Of a stretch of 64,000 nucleotides of DNA, positions 32,936 through 41,564 are shown one piece after another (position 1 is the stretch's first letter; each line of letters starts with the position of its first letter). Below the pieces are notes generated by a model, which saw only the letters and a list, made by a program, of their open reading frames with translations, did not search any database and was not told where the DNA came from. The translations under genes and the position numbers were made by a program. The stretch comes from Butyrivibrio hungatei DSM 14810. GTDB lineage: Bacteria > Bacillota > Clostridia > Lachnospirales > Lachnospiraceae. The stretch covers positions 124,001-188,000 of the forward strand of contig NZ_FRDH01000005.1 in NCBI RefSeq assembly GCF_900143205.1, in the 5' to 3' direction.

Positions 32936-34780
32936 ATGGAATTTGTAGTAGAAGCTAAGATTATTGGTGATGAGTATGCAGGAGGCTTTTCCTGCGGGTT
33001 AAGTATGGTTTCTAGCGAAACGTTTTGGAACCTGAAAAAGGTAGATGTATTAGAAAAAGAAAATGAGAAAGAAACTCTCTTTGAAGATGAGAGGGGATAT
33101 AGAGCAAGGGTATTTGAGAAAAAGGACGGGGAGGCAATCCGCGTATATACAGAATTTGAAAATAGAAGTGGAAGCGAAGTTACTTTGGAGATGTTATCAA
33201 GCTTTGCACTAAAGGGCATAAAGGCTGATAAATTTCACAGGCTCATGAGCTTTTGGAGTGAAGAGGGAAGACTTAAGACTGAGACTATACAGGATCTCCA
33301 TTTGGAAAAGTCCTGGAATGGCTGCGCAAGAAGAATTGAGAAATTTGGAAATACGGGCTCTATGCCTGTCAGAAAGTATTTTCCTTTTCTTGCCATGGAA
33401 AATTCTGAGGATGGAACTTTCATAGGCTTTTTGATGGGACATGCTTCTTCCTGGCAGATAGAGTTTTCCTGTAAGGAGACTCAGGATTTTGATGTAATGG
33501 GTGGCATAGCAGATAGAGACATGGGACATTGGATGAAAAAGCTTAGAAGTGGTGAGAGCTTTAGAACCCCTGATGCCATTGTTGCTACAGGAAACTCTTT
33601 AGCTGAAGTTTGCGACAAGCTTGTTAAAGCACAGCATCCTGATATTTCACCTGTAGATGACAAGATGGGAATCATGTTTAATGAGTACTGTATCAGCTGG
33701 GGAAATCCTGATATTAACAGTGTAAAAAGACTTGCTGATAAGCTTGAAAACAAGGGAGTACAGTATCTTGTAATTGATTCAGGATGGTACGGACTTCCAT
33801 GTGACTGGGCTTGCAGCGTAGGAAACTGGGAGATAAATAAGGAAAGATTTCCAAATGGACTAAAAGAGGCAGCTGATTATGTCAGATCTAAAGGAATGAT
33901 CCCAGGATTATGGTTTGAATTTGAGTTTGCTGGACCACACAGTAAGTATTTTGAAGAGACGGATCATCTTTTGAAAAAGGACGGTCATCCTCTTACAGTA
34001 GCAGGAAGACGATTCCTTGATATGGAAGATCCCTGGGTTATAGAGCATCTTACAAAGGATGTTATCGGAACACTAAAAGAGGCTGGCTTTGGATATATTA
34101 AGATTGATTACAATGACACTATAGGAATAGGTTGTGACGGCGGCGATAGCCTTGGAGAAACGCTTTACAGAAAGGTTTTAGCAACCCAGAAGTTTATACG
34201 CAAGATAAAAGAGGAAATACCGGATATCGTTATCGAAAACTGTTCAAGCGGCGGACACAGGCTTGTTTACTCAATGATGGAAATAGCAAGTCAGGCAAGC
34301 TTTTCTGATGCCCATGAGACCCTGGCTATTCCTGTTATTGCTGCAAATATGCATAGGGTTATTTTGCCAAGACAGAGTCAGATCTGGGCAGTACTAAGAG
34401 CAAGTGACAATGCTGATCGCCTTTATTATTCACTTGTTTCTACATTCCTTGGAAGAATGTGTCTTAGTGGTGATATATATGATCTTTCAGATGAGCAGAT
34501 GAAGATAGTTGATGAAGCTATAGCATTTTATAATGAGGCTTCAGATATTATAAAAAGCGGTGTGACTAAAGTAATTGACAGCAGTGTTTACAGTTACAAT
34601 AAGCCTACTGGACAGCAGCTTGTGTTAAGGGAATATGAAGGAAAAGTTCTGGCAATCTATCATCGTTTTGAAGATTCCAGGGAGCTTGATAAGAGCTTAC
34701 TTAAAGAAGGCAGGATAATAGCAGAATTTGGTAAAGCGGATAAAGATTTTTCTGCATATGCATGCATTTTGCAGAAATAA
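32936..34780 (+). CDS. Glycoside hydrolase family 36 alpha-galactosidase-like
   Basis: This ~614-residue protein is a shorter GH36-type enzyme without a signal peptide. The catalytic barrel has YLVIDSGWYG near 280, PGLWFEFEF near 321, GYIKIDYND with nucleophile Asp391, ENCSSGGHR near 439 and acid/base Asp458 in SDAHE. The family removes alpha-galactose from raffinose-type sugars, galactomannan or glycans. I place the start at the ATG 5 nt after GGAAGG. An in-frame ATG about 100 bases earlier lies inside the intergenic hairpin and adds an implausible sequence. It follows the transporter genes and precedes GH95 by 18 nt, so they are co-transcribed. Confidence 0.88.
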   Translation: MEFVVEAKIIGDEYAGGFSCGLSMVSSETFWNLKKVDVLEKENEKETLFEDERGYRARVFEKKDGEAIRVYTEFENRSGSEVTLEMLSSFALKGIKADKFHRLMSFWSEEGRLKTETIQDLHLEKSWNGCARRIEKFGNTGSMPVRKYFPFLAMENSEDGTFIGFLMGHASSWQIEFSCKETQDFDVMGGIADRDMGHWMKKLRSGESFRTPDAIVATGNSLAEVCDKLVKAQHPDISPVDDKMGIMFNEYCISWGNPDINSVKRLADKLENKGVQYLVIDSGWYGLPCDWACSVGNWEINKERFPNGLKEAADYVRSKGMIPGLWFEFEFAGPHSKYFEETDHLLKKDGHPLTVAGRRFLDMEDPWVIEHLTKDVIGTLKEAGFGYIKIDYNDTIGIGCDGGDSLGETLYRKVLATQKFIRKIKEEIPDIVIENCSSGGHRLVYSMMEIASQASFSDAHETLAIPVIAANMHRVILPRQSQIWAVLRASDNADRLYYSLVSTFLGRMCLSGDIYDLSDEQMKIVDEAIAFYNEASDIIKSGVTKVIDSSVYSYNKPTGQQLVLREYEGKVLAIYHRFEDSRELDKSLLKEGRIIAEFGKADKDFSAYACILQK

Positions 34781-34798
34781 AACCGGGGAGTAGATAAT

Positions 34799-37018
34799 AT
34801 GGACAGTTTGAGCTTGTACTACGACAAACCTGCTTATAAGTGGGAAGAGGCACTGCCTGTAGGTAATGGCAGATTGGGAGCTATGGTTACATCCGGGCCA
34901 AATAGAGATACTCTTTTTCTAAACGAGGACAGTATCTGGAGTGGGGGGCCTATAGATCGCAACAATCCTGATGCATATAAATATCTTGGAGAGATCAGAA
35001 GACTTCTTCATGATGGCAAGATACCAGAGGCTGAAAAATTGGCTGTCATGGCTTTATCAGGTACTCCCAATTCTGAACGCTCTTACCAGATGGCGGGGGT
35101 TCTTACTATTGATATGGAACATTCTGGAGAAGTTCATTGTTACGAAAGAGAACTGGATCTTCACACAGGATGCGTTACAACTTCTTATAAGGCAGGAGAG
35201 TCCAGCTATAAAAGAGAGCTTATAGCTTCACGTCCTGATGGAGTCATTGTTTATCATCTGACTGCAGATGAAGGGCCTATTAACTTATGCTGCAGGCTGT
35301 CAAGAGATTACAACAACCTTGACGATGAATGGGCATCCCAGGATGAAATTGGATTTAAAGTTGTAACAGGGATAGGCATCCCTTTTGCTGTCAGAGTGAA
35401 AGCCAGATCTGATGGAATGATAAGTACTATTGGCGATCATCTTTTGATAAGAGATGCAAAAGAAGCAGATCTGATAATTGATATCAGGACAAGGTTTTAT
35501 CATGAAGATTATTTAGGGGAATCAGAAAAAAATATAAAGCGTGTCTGCAAGAAATCTTTTGCTGATATATATAATGATCATCTCCTGGAATATAAAGAAG
35601 GATTTGAAAAATTATCATTATGTCTGGGAGATGGCTCAGACTCTGACTTGACCATAGGTGCAAGAAAAATGCCTGTTGATAAGAGGCTTTTTGCACTCAA
35701 AAATGGAGAGAGCGATCCTGATCTGTTCGCACTATACTTCCAGTACGGAAGATATCTCCTTTTTTCATCAAGCAGGGGCAAATGCCTTCCTGCGAACCTG
35801 CAGGGTATCTGGAATTCAAGTCTTACTCCGCCCTGGGGAAGCAAGTTTACGATCAACATAAACCTGGAGATGAATTACTGGATCGCAGAAAGCGGCAATT
35901 TGTCATCATGCCACGAGCCATATTTTGAACTTTTAAAAAGAGTATGTGATAACGGCAAAGAAACTGCAAAAAAAATGTATGGCTGCAGGGGATTTGTAGC
36001 CCACCATAATACGGATATCTACGCAGATACTGCTCCTCAGGATCACTATATCCCTGCTTCTTACTGGGTAATGGGAGGAGCCTTCATGGCAACCCATATC
36101 TGGGAGCACTATCTTTTTACCGGGGATGTAGAGTTCTTAAAAGAAAACTTTGATGTTCTTAAAGAGTGTGTAGATTTCTTTGAGGACTTTTTGATCAAAA
36201 ATGATAAGGGGGACCTTGTTGTATCGCCAACGGTATCTCCTGAAAATACATATATCCTAAAAAGCGGTGTCAAAGGGTGCCTGTGTGAGGGCGCAACAAT
36301 GGATACAGAGATCCTGATGGAACTCTTAAATGGATATATCGGAGCGTGTAAGGTTTTATCAGCTGATGAGACTGAAATTTCAAGGGCAAAAAAGATCCTG
36401 GATGGACTTCCAAAAATACAGATCGGAAGATTTGGCCAGATCATGGAATGGATGGATGATTACGATGAAGAAGAGCCTGGACATAGACACATTTCGCATT
36501 TATATGGTGTGTATCCGGGAAGCTCGATCAGCTTTGAAAAGACGCCTGATCTAATGAAGGCAGCCAGGAAAACTCTTGAAAGGAGACTTTCATATGGAGG
36601 TGGTCACACGGGATGGTCAAGAGCATGGATCATTGGACTTTGGGCACATTTTCTTGATGGCGAGAAGGTGTATGAGAACCTTAAAGCTCTTTTAACAGGA
36701 AGCACATTTGATAATCTTATGGATAACCATCCTTATCATCCTTCACCTATATTCCAGATTGATGGAAATCTTGGCGCGGCAGCAGCTATGCTTGAGATGC
36801 TGGTACAGGGAAGGGATGATGAATTTGTTCTTTTGCCTGCTCTTCCTAGTATGTTTTCAAAAGGAAGTGTTAAAGGAGTGCGCCTAAGGGGCGGTCTTGA
36901 GCTTTCTATGGAATGGAAGGATATGAAGGTAACTGATTGGGAGCTTAAAAGAACTTACGGTGAAAAGACCTTAGTTACAGTAAATGTAAATGGTAAGGCT
37001 TTGAAAATGACAGTATAA
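34799..37018 (+). CDS. Glycoside hydrolase family 95 alpha-L-fucosidase-like, cytosolic
   Basis: This 739-residue protein matches GH95 throughout. The N-terminal beta-sandwich contains WEEALPVGNGRLGAMV and LNEDSIWSGGP. The (alpha/alpha)6 catalytic part has LQGIWNSSLTPPWGSKFT, then INLEMNYW with the asparagines of the active site, SPTVSPENTY, and GHRHISHLYGVYPG. C-terminal beta strands close the fold. The family cleaves alpha-1,2-L-fucose and sometimes alpha-L-galactose. Without a signal peptide it must work on imported oligosaccharides. Beside GH31 and GH2 it could remove the terminal fucose of the F side chain of xyloglucan. It lies 16 nt before the GH31 gene. Confidence 0.88.
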   Translation: MDSLSLYYDKPAYKWEEALPVGNGRLGAMVTSGPNRDTLFLNEDSIWSGGPIDRNNPDAYKYLGEIRRLLHDGKIPEAEKLAVMALSGTPNSERSYQMAGVLTIDMEHSGEVHCYERELDLHTGCVTTSYKAGESSYKRELIASRPDGVIVYHLTADEGPINLCCRLSRDYNNLDDEWASQDEIGFKVVTGIGIPFAVRVKARSDGMISTIGDHLLIRDAKEADLIIDIRTRFYHEDYLGESEKNIKRVCKKSFADIYNDHLLEYKEGFEKLSLCLGDGSDSDLTIGARKMPVDKRLFALKNGESDPDLFALYFQYGRYLLFSSSRGKCLPANLQGIWNSSLTPPWGSKFTININLEMNYWIAESGNLSSCHEPYFELLKRVCDNGKETAKKMYGCRGFVAHHNTDIYADTAPQDHYIPASYWVMGGAFMATHIWEHYLFTGDVEFLKENFDVLKECVDFFEDFLIKNDKGDLVVSPTVSPENTYILKSGVKGCLCEGATMDTEILMELLNGYIGACKVLSADETEISRAKKILDGLPKIQIGRFGQIMEWMDDYDEEEPGHRHISHLYGVYPGSSISFEKTPDLMKAARKTLERRLSYGGGHTGWSRAWIIGLWAHFLDGEKVYENLKALLTGSTFDNLMDNHPYHPSPIFQIDGNLGAAAAMLEMLVQGRDDEFVLLPALPSMFSKGSVKGVRLRGGLELSMEWKDMKVTDWELKRTYGEKTLVTVNVNGKALKMTV

Positions 37019-37034
37019 ATGGGGAGAAAAGGTT

Positions 37035-39305
37035 ATGATGGAGGTAGTTGCAGCAAAAAGCTACGAGATTACAAGGTGTGAAGATAAAAATGGAATCTTA
37101 CTTTTTTATTCTGAAGCTGGTGTGCTTAGGATCATTCCACAAAATGGGGGCATTGTAAGAGTGTCTTTTTCAGAAGAGGCAGAGTTTTCTCCTGAGCAGG
37201 GAAGAGATTACGATGGCTTTATAAACGGCATAAAATACAAATTGCTGGAGTCATCTACTTCTTTTTTCATCAAGTCCTCTGAAGGACAGATCATTATTTC
37301 AAAGAAAAACGGGGCTGTATCTTTTGAAAATGCTAATGGAAAACTTTTACTAAAAGAAAGAACATATGAGCCAAGATTTCTTGAAAAGATAACACTGTAT
37401 CAGACAGTGGGTAATCTTAAAGTTGAAGAGATTGAAACGGCAGATGGGCTGAAAAAGAGGGTAAAGGAAGCAGAAAAAAGAGAATGCGGCTATACCTATA
37501 AGACAAGAAATTATTTTTGCTTTGATGAAGATGAGATTTTGCTAGGTCTTGGACAGGGAGAGCACGGTGAGTGGAATCTTAGAAATACCACTTACTATGG
37601 ACATCAGGGAAATCGTAAGATCAGCATTCCATTTATGATATCTTCCAAAAATTACGGGATCCTTTTGAGCACAGAGTCTTTATTTATGTTTGAGGAAAAA
37701 GACAATGAAGCTTATCTTCAAACGGAAGCAGATTTCTATCTTGACTACTTTTTCCTGTTTGGAGACAACCTTTTTGATGTTGTGAAAAACTTTAGAAGAA
37801 TCACTGGTAAAGCTGCTATGCTTCCAAACTGGGCATATGGCTATATTCAGAGTAAGGAGCGTTACCAGAGTCAAAAAGAAATCCTTGATACGGCTAAGGA
37901 GTTTCGAAAAAGAAAAATCGGCGTAGATTGTCTGGTACTTGACTGGCTTAGCTGGCCTGATGGGCAGTGGGGACAAAAGAGTTTTGATAAAAAGCGGTTT
38001 CCTGATCCAAAGAAGATGACAGCAAAGCTGCATGAAATGGGAATTCATTTCATGATGTCGATCTGGCCTAATATGAGTCAGGGCACAGCTGATAATACTG
38101 AATTTATGGATGCAGGTCTTTTGTTCCCGGGGACTGATGTATATAATGCATTTGAAAAAGCGGGAAGAGATATCTATTGGAAACAGATCGAGAAATCTCT
38201 TTATCCTGCAGGTGTTGATGGCTGGTGGTGTGACAGCAGTGAGCCTATCACACCTGAATGGGGGCATATTATTGAACCATCTGCTGGTGAAAAATACTGT
38301 GAGTATAAAAAAGATGCTGATAATATCATGCCATTTGAGAGGGCTAATTCATATGGAAAGTATCATGCATTGGGAATATGGGAAAATCAAAGAAAACAGG
38401 ATCATGACAAAAGAGTTGTAAACCTCACAAGAAGCGGCTGGGCAGGTAGTCAAAAGTATGGTACTATTCTGTGGTCAGGGGATATTTCTGCCAGCTGGCA
38501 GTGCCTTAGAAACCAGGTAAGAGCTGGGCTTCAGATTGCTGCAAGCGGTATGCCTTATTGGACGATGGATACAGGAGCTTTTTTTGTCAAAAAGGGCAGA
38601 AACTGGTTTTGGAATGGACAATATCCTGATGGGATCACTGAAGAATACAAAAAGCTCTATGTCAGGTGGCTTGAGTTTGCTGCGTTTTTACCTGTATTCA
38701 GGGCACATGGCACTGATATAGAAAGAGAACCATGGGCTTTTGGCGATGAAGGAAGCAGATATTATGAAGCCATCTGTAAGACTATAGAGCTCAGATACCT
38801 ATTGATGCCCTATATCTACTCTGTGGGTGCTTTGGTCTGTCTGGAAGATGGTACATTTATCCGTCCTTTGCTTTTTGATTTTGAAAATGATAAAAAAGCA
38901 AGATATATTTCTGATCAGTACATGTTTGGACCAAGTATTATGGTGTGTCCTGTAGTTGATGATCAGAATGAGAGAAATATTTACCTTCCTGAAGGAACAA
39001 AATGGTACGACTTTTACACGAAGGAGTGCTATAAGGGAGGACAGGATATTTCATATAAGTGCCCTCTTGATAAGATTCCACTTTTTGTTAAGGAAGGATC
39101 TATAATTCCTATGAAAAAGCCGGAGCTGTGTACCAGGGATATGAATGATAATGCTGTGGAAGTTTCAGTTTACCCCGGATGTGATGGAATCTTTAGATTA
39201 TATGAGGATTCCGGAGATGGATACGGCTATGAAAAGGGAAATTATCATATAAAGAGCTATTATTGGAATGAAGAAAAACAGGAGTTAACAGAGGATTATT
39301 CATGA
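37035..39305 (+). CDS. Glycoside hydrolase family 31 alpha-xylosidase-like, cytosolic
   Basis: This 756-residue enzyme has the GH31 order: N-terminal beta-sandwich, catalytic barrel (about 260-590) and C-terminal beta domains. WWCDSSEP at 397-404 carries nucleophile Asp400, and SGDISASW contains acid/base Asp483. The barrel segments CLVLDWLSWPDGQWG, RFPDPKKM, MMSIWPNMS, NLTRSGWAGSQ and GMPYWTMDTGAFF are close in my memory to bacterial xyloglucan alpha-xylosidases rather than to maltase-type GH31 enzymes. It would release alpha-xylose from xyloglucan oligosaccharides. GGGGAGAAAAGG precedes the start. Its last codons overlap the ApbE start by 4 nt, showing co-translation. The family call is secure; xylosidase specificity is an informed inference. 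Confidence 0.87.
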   Translation: MMEVVAAKSYEITRCEDKNGILLFYSEAGVLRIIPQNGGIVRVSFSEEAEFSPEQGRDYDGFINGIKYKLLESSTSFFIKSSEGQIIISKKNGAVSFENANGKLLLKERTYEPRFLEKITLYQTVGNLKVEEIETADGLKKRVKEAEKRECGYTYKTRNYFCFDEDEILLGLGQGEHGEWNLRNTTYYGHQGNRKISIPFMISSKNYGILLSTESLFMFEEKDNEAYLQTEADFYLDYFFLFGDNLFDVVKNFRRITGKAAMLPNWAYGYIQSKERYQSQKEILDTAKEFRKRKIGVDCLVLDWLSWPDGQWGQKSFDKKRFPDPKKMTAKLHEMGIHFMMSIWPNMSQGTADNTEFMDAGLLFPGTDVYNAFEKAGRDIYWKQIEKSLYPAGVDGWWCDSSEPITPEWGHIIEPSAGEKYCEYKKDADNIMPFERANSYGKYHALGIWENQRKQDHDKRVVNLTRSGWAGSQKYGTILWSGDISASWQCLRNQVRAGLQIAASGMPYWTMDTGAFFVKKGRNWFWNGQYPDGITEEYKKLYVRWLEFAAFLPVFRAHGTDIEREPWAFGDEGSRYYEAICKTIELRYLLMPYIYSVGALVCLEDGTFIRPLLFDFENDKKARYISDQYMFGPSIMVCPVVDDQNERNIYLPEGTKWYDFYTKECYKGGQDISYKCPLDKIPLFVKEGSIIPMKKPELCTRDMNDNAVEVSVYPGCDGIFRLYEDSGDGYGYEKGNYHIKSYYWNEEKQELTEDYS

Positions 39306-40348
39306 AAAAGCTTTTAGGAGTCGTCGGAGTAGTATTAGGCCTGGCGGTATTTCTGGTTATACTAAAATTTTATCATGCCAAGGAGGACAATCTTGAAACT
39401 ACAACGCTTTATGCAATGGATACGCTAATGGAAATCCAGGTTGCGGGAGATACAGCTCTTTTGGATGAATCTGAAAGAAGAATAGGAAATCTTGAAAAGG
39501 CGCTATCTGTTACTGATCCTGACAGCGAAATAGGACTTCTAAATGAAAAAAAGCAGTACACAATGTCTAAACAGACTACTGAGATCTTAAAGAATGCGCT
39601 TGATATATGCAAGGAGACTGATGGAGATCTCGATATATCAATATATCCGGTGCTGACTGCATGGGGATTCACTACCAGTAAGTATAGGATCCCTGAGGAA
39701 ACTGAGATAAAAGATCTTTTAAAATATGTTGATTACAGAAGGATCAGCATAAGGAACGGATCTAACGGAACATCTCTTGTTACTATCCCTTCCGATATGG
39801 AGATTGATCTTGGAAGTATCGTAAAGGGATATACCAGCAACATGCTTGCTGATTACTACAGGAAGATGGGAGTGAAAAGTGCTCTGATAAATCTTGGAGG
39901 CAATGTACAGTGCGTTGGGAAAAAGCCAAACGGTCAGCCATGGAACGTTGCCATAAAGAGCCCATTTAAAGATACTAAGAGCGGGATTTTGGGAGTGATA
40001 AAGGCAGAAGATGTAGCTATTATCACCTCTGGAGGATATGAGAGATTCTTTGAAAGTAATGGAGAAGTGTTCTGGCATATCCTGGATCCGGATACAGGAA
40101 AGCCTGCAAAGAATGGCCTTGTATCTGTCACTATAATCGGTAAGGATGGCCTTATGTGTGACGGATTTTCAACAGCTCTTTTTGTGAAGGGTCTTGATGA
40201 GGCTATAGATTTTTGGAAGACGAGAGATGACTTCGAAGCAGTATTTATCACTGATGATGGAAATGTGTATGTGACAGAAGGGATAGCTGACAAGTTTTCT
40301 CTTTCTTCTGAGTATTATGATGCTAAGCTTACTGTAGTTAGAAAGTGA
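39302..40348 (+). CDS. apbE: FAD:protein FMN transferase (ApbE family)
   Basis: This 348-residue protein has an N-terminal membrane anchor (about 4-24, no lipobox cysteine) and an ApbE flavin-transferase domain. Recognisable blocks are TLYAMDTLMEIQV, DGDLDISIYPVLTAWGF, IDLGSIVKGYTSNML, LINLGGNVQCVG, WHILDPDTGKPA and DGFSTALFVKG. The enzyme attaches FMN covalently to a threonine of redox proteins such as the RnfG/NqrC subunits, using FAD as donor on the outer face of the membrane. It overlaps the GH31 stop codon by 4 nt, so it is read from the sugar operon although no Rnf or flavoprotein target is in view. Its place in a glycosidase operon is odd. Confidence 0.9.
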   Translation: MKKLLGVVGVVLGLAVFLVILKFYHAKEDNLETTTLYAMDTLMEIQVAGDTALLDESERRIGNLEKALSVTDPDSEIGLLNEKKQYTMSKQTTEILKNALDICKETDGDLDISIYPVLTAWGFTTSKYRIPEETEIKDLLKYVDYRRISIRNGSNGTSLVTIPSDMEIDLGSIVKGYTSNMLADYYRKMGVKSALINLGGNVQCVGKKPNGQPWNVAIKSPFKDTKSGILGVIKAEDVAIITSGGYERFFESNGEVFWHILDPDTGKPAKNGLVSVTIIGKDGLMCDGFSTALFVKGLDEAIDFWKTRDDFEAVFITDDGNVYVTEGIADKFSLSSEYYDAKLTVVRK

Positions 40349-40381
40349 TTCACATAGTATAATTGATCTAGAGGCGATCAT

Positions 40382-41059
40382 ATGAAAAAGGGTGTCTTTA
40401 GAACTATATTAACAATTGCATTAGTTGTTGTATTTATGCTATCTTTGTATTTATTTATCGGACGTCCTATGATAAAATTTGTAGGAGATCCCGATAAGCT
40501 TAAGCAGTATGTTGCTGAGCAAGGGGTGTTGGGGTTACTTATATTTGGTATTTTTATCTTTATTCAAACTCTTTCTACTTGCATTCCCGGACTACCGTTT
40601 TATCTGGCGGCTGGTTACGTGTGGGGCGGATTAAAGGGCGCGGTCATATGTGATGTTTTTGCTACTTTGGCGAACTCTTTAGCTTTTCTTATTGGTAGGA
40701 GATTTGGTAGAGATTTCCTTCTATATTTATTCCCGGAAGACAAACTTATAAAGGTTGAGGATTTCATAAAAAGAGGAAAACCAATGCTTATTCACATTCT
40801 TTTTATGTTATTTCCTTTACCAAAAGATACATATGCCTATCTTGGCTATTATTCAGAAGAAAAACTTATTGTGTGGATCATTCTGACACTCATTTTCAGA
40901 TTTCCACATATTTTCCTATATACCTATAGCGGAGCAATGCTTATTTCTAATCAGTACAGCTTCCTTGTGCTAGGAGCAGTGATCGCGATCATCGTATATG
41001 TAGTAGCTGCGCTATTTGTAAAAAAAGAAAAAGAAGGTAATAGCAGAAAAAATAATTAA
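40382..41059 (+). CDS. TVP38/TMEM64 (DedA superfamily) membrane protein
   Basis: This 225-residue polytopic protein has a VTT/SNARE-associated domain. GIFIFIQTLSTCIPGLPFYL and GYVWGGLKGAVICDVFATLANSLAFLIGRRFG form the re-entrant core, and FRFPHIFLYTYSGA follows. Bacterial members are linked to lipid scrambling and membrane homeostasis, with no firm substrate for this one. GAGGCGA lies just before the ATG, and a TATAAT at 40358-40363 in the short upstream gap may give it its own start. The C terminus is short, basic and cytoplasmic. Confidence 0.85.
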   Translation: MKKGVFRTILTIALVVVFMLSLYLFIGRPMIKFVGDPDKLKQYVAEQGVLGLLIFGIFIFIQTLSTCIPGLPFYLAAGYVWGGLKGAVICDVFATLANSLAFLIGRRFGRDFLLYLFPEDKLIKVEDFIKRGKPMLIHILFMLFPLPKDTYAYLGYYSEEKLIVWIILTLIFRFPHIFLYTYSGAMLISNQYSFLVLGAVIAIIVYVVAALFVKKEKEGNSRKNN

Positions 41060-41126
41060 ACATATTAACGATATTTTGTATATAATATAATTGTAGGAGT
41101 CTATGTAAATCAGTTGGAGAGTAGAT

Positions 41127-41534
41127 ATGAGTGTACTAAAAATTGATGCTCTGGTAGATAACCTGGATAAAGTCATTGGATTTGTTGACGCAGAGCTTGA
41201 ACAGCATAATGCTTCAATGAAGGTACAGACTCAGATCGATGTAGCAGTTGAGGAAGTATTCGTTAATATTTGTCACTACGCATATGGAGATAAAGTAGGG
41301 CAGGCTGAAATATCTTTTGATTATGATACTGGTAAAGAGAGCGCGGTCATAACATTTATTGATAGCGGCGCCAGATATGATCCATTACAAAAAGAAGATC
41401 CTGATATTACACTATCTGCTGAAGAAAGACAGATAGGTGGATTGGGTATTTATATAGTAAAAAAGAGCATGGATGAGGTTAATTATCTCTATGAAGATGG
41501 GAAAAACAAGCTTTCCCTCATAAAGAAACTGTAA
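41127..41534 (+). CDS. RsbW/SpoIIAB-like ATP-binding regulator
   Basis: This 135-residue protein is a GHKL-fold serine/threonine kinase domain of the anti-sigma-factor type. The N-box appears as AVEEVFVNICHYAY, with the magnesium-binding Glu and Asn. The G1 box is ITFIDSGARYDPL, and the G2-like segment is QIGGLGIYIVKKSMD. Such proteins bind and inhibit a sigma factor or phosphorylate an anti-anti-sigma (STAS) partner. No sigma factor or STAS gene adjoins it. Instead it lies 30 nt before the FapA-repeat gene, probably on the same transcript, so the partner may be unusual. A TATAAT-rich stretch at about 41081-41091 may be its promoter. Confidence 0.85.
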   Translation: MSVLKIDALVDNLDKVIGFVDAELEQHNASMKVQTQIDVAVEEVFVNICHYAYGDKVGQAEISFDYDTGKESAVITFIDSGARYDPLQKEDPDITLSAEERQIGGLGIYIVKKSMDEVNYLYEDGKNKLSLIKKL

Positions 41535-41564
41535 AGACTATATATGCCAAATTTAGGAGCACAT

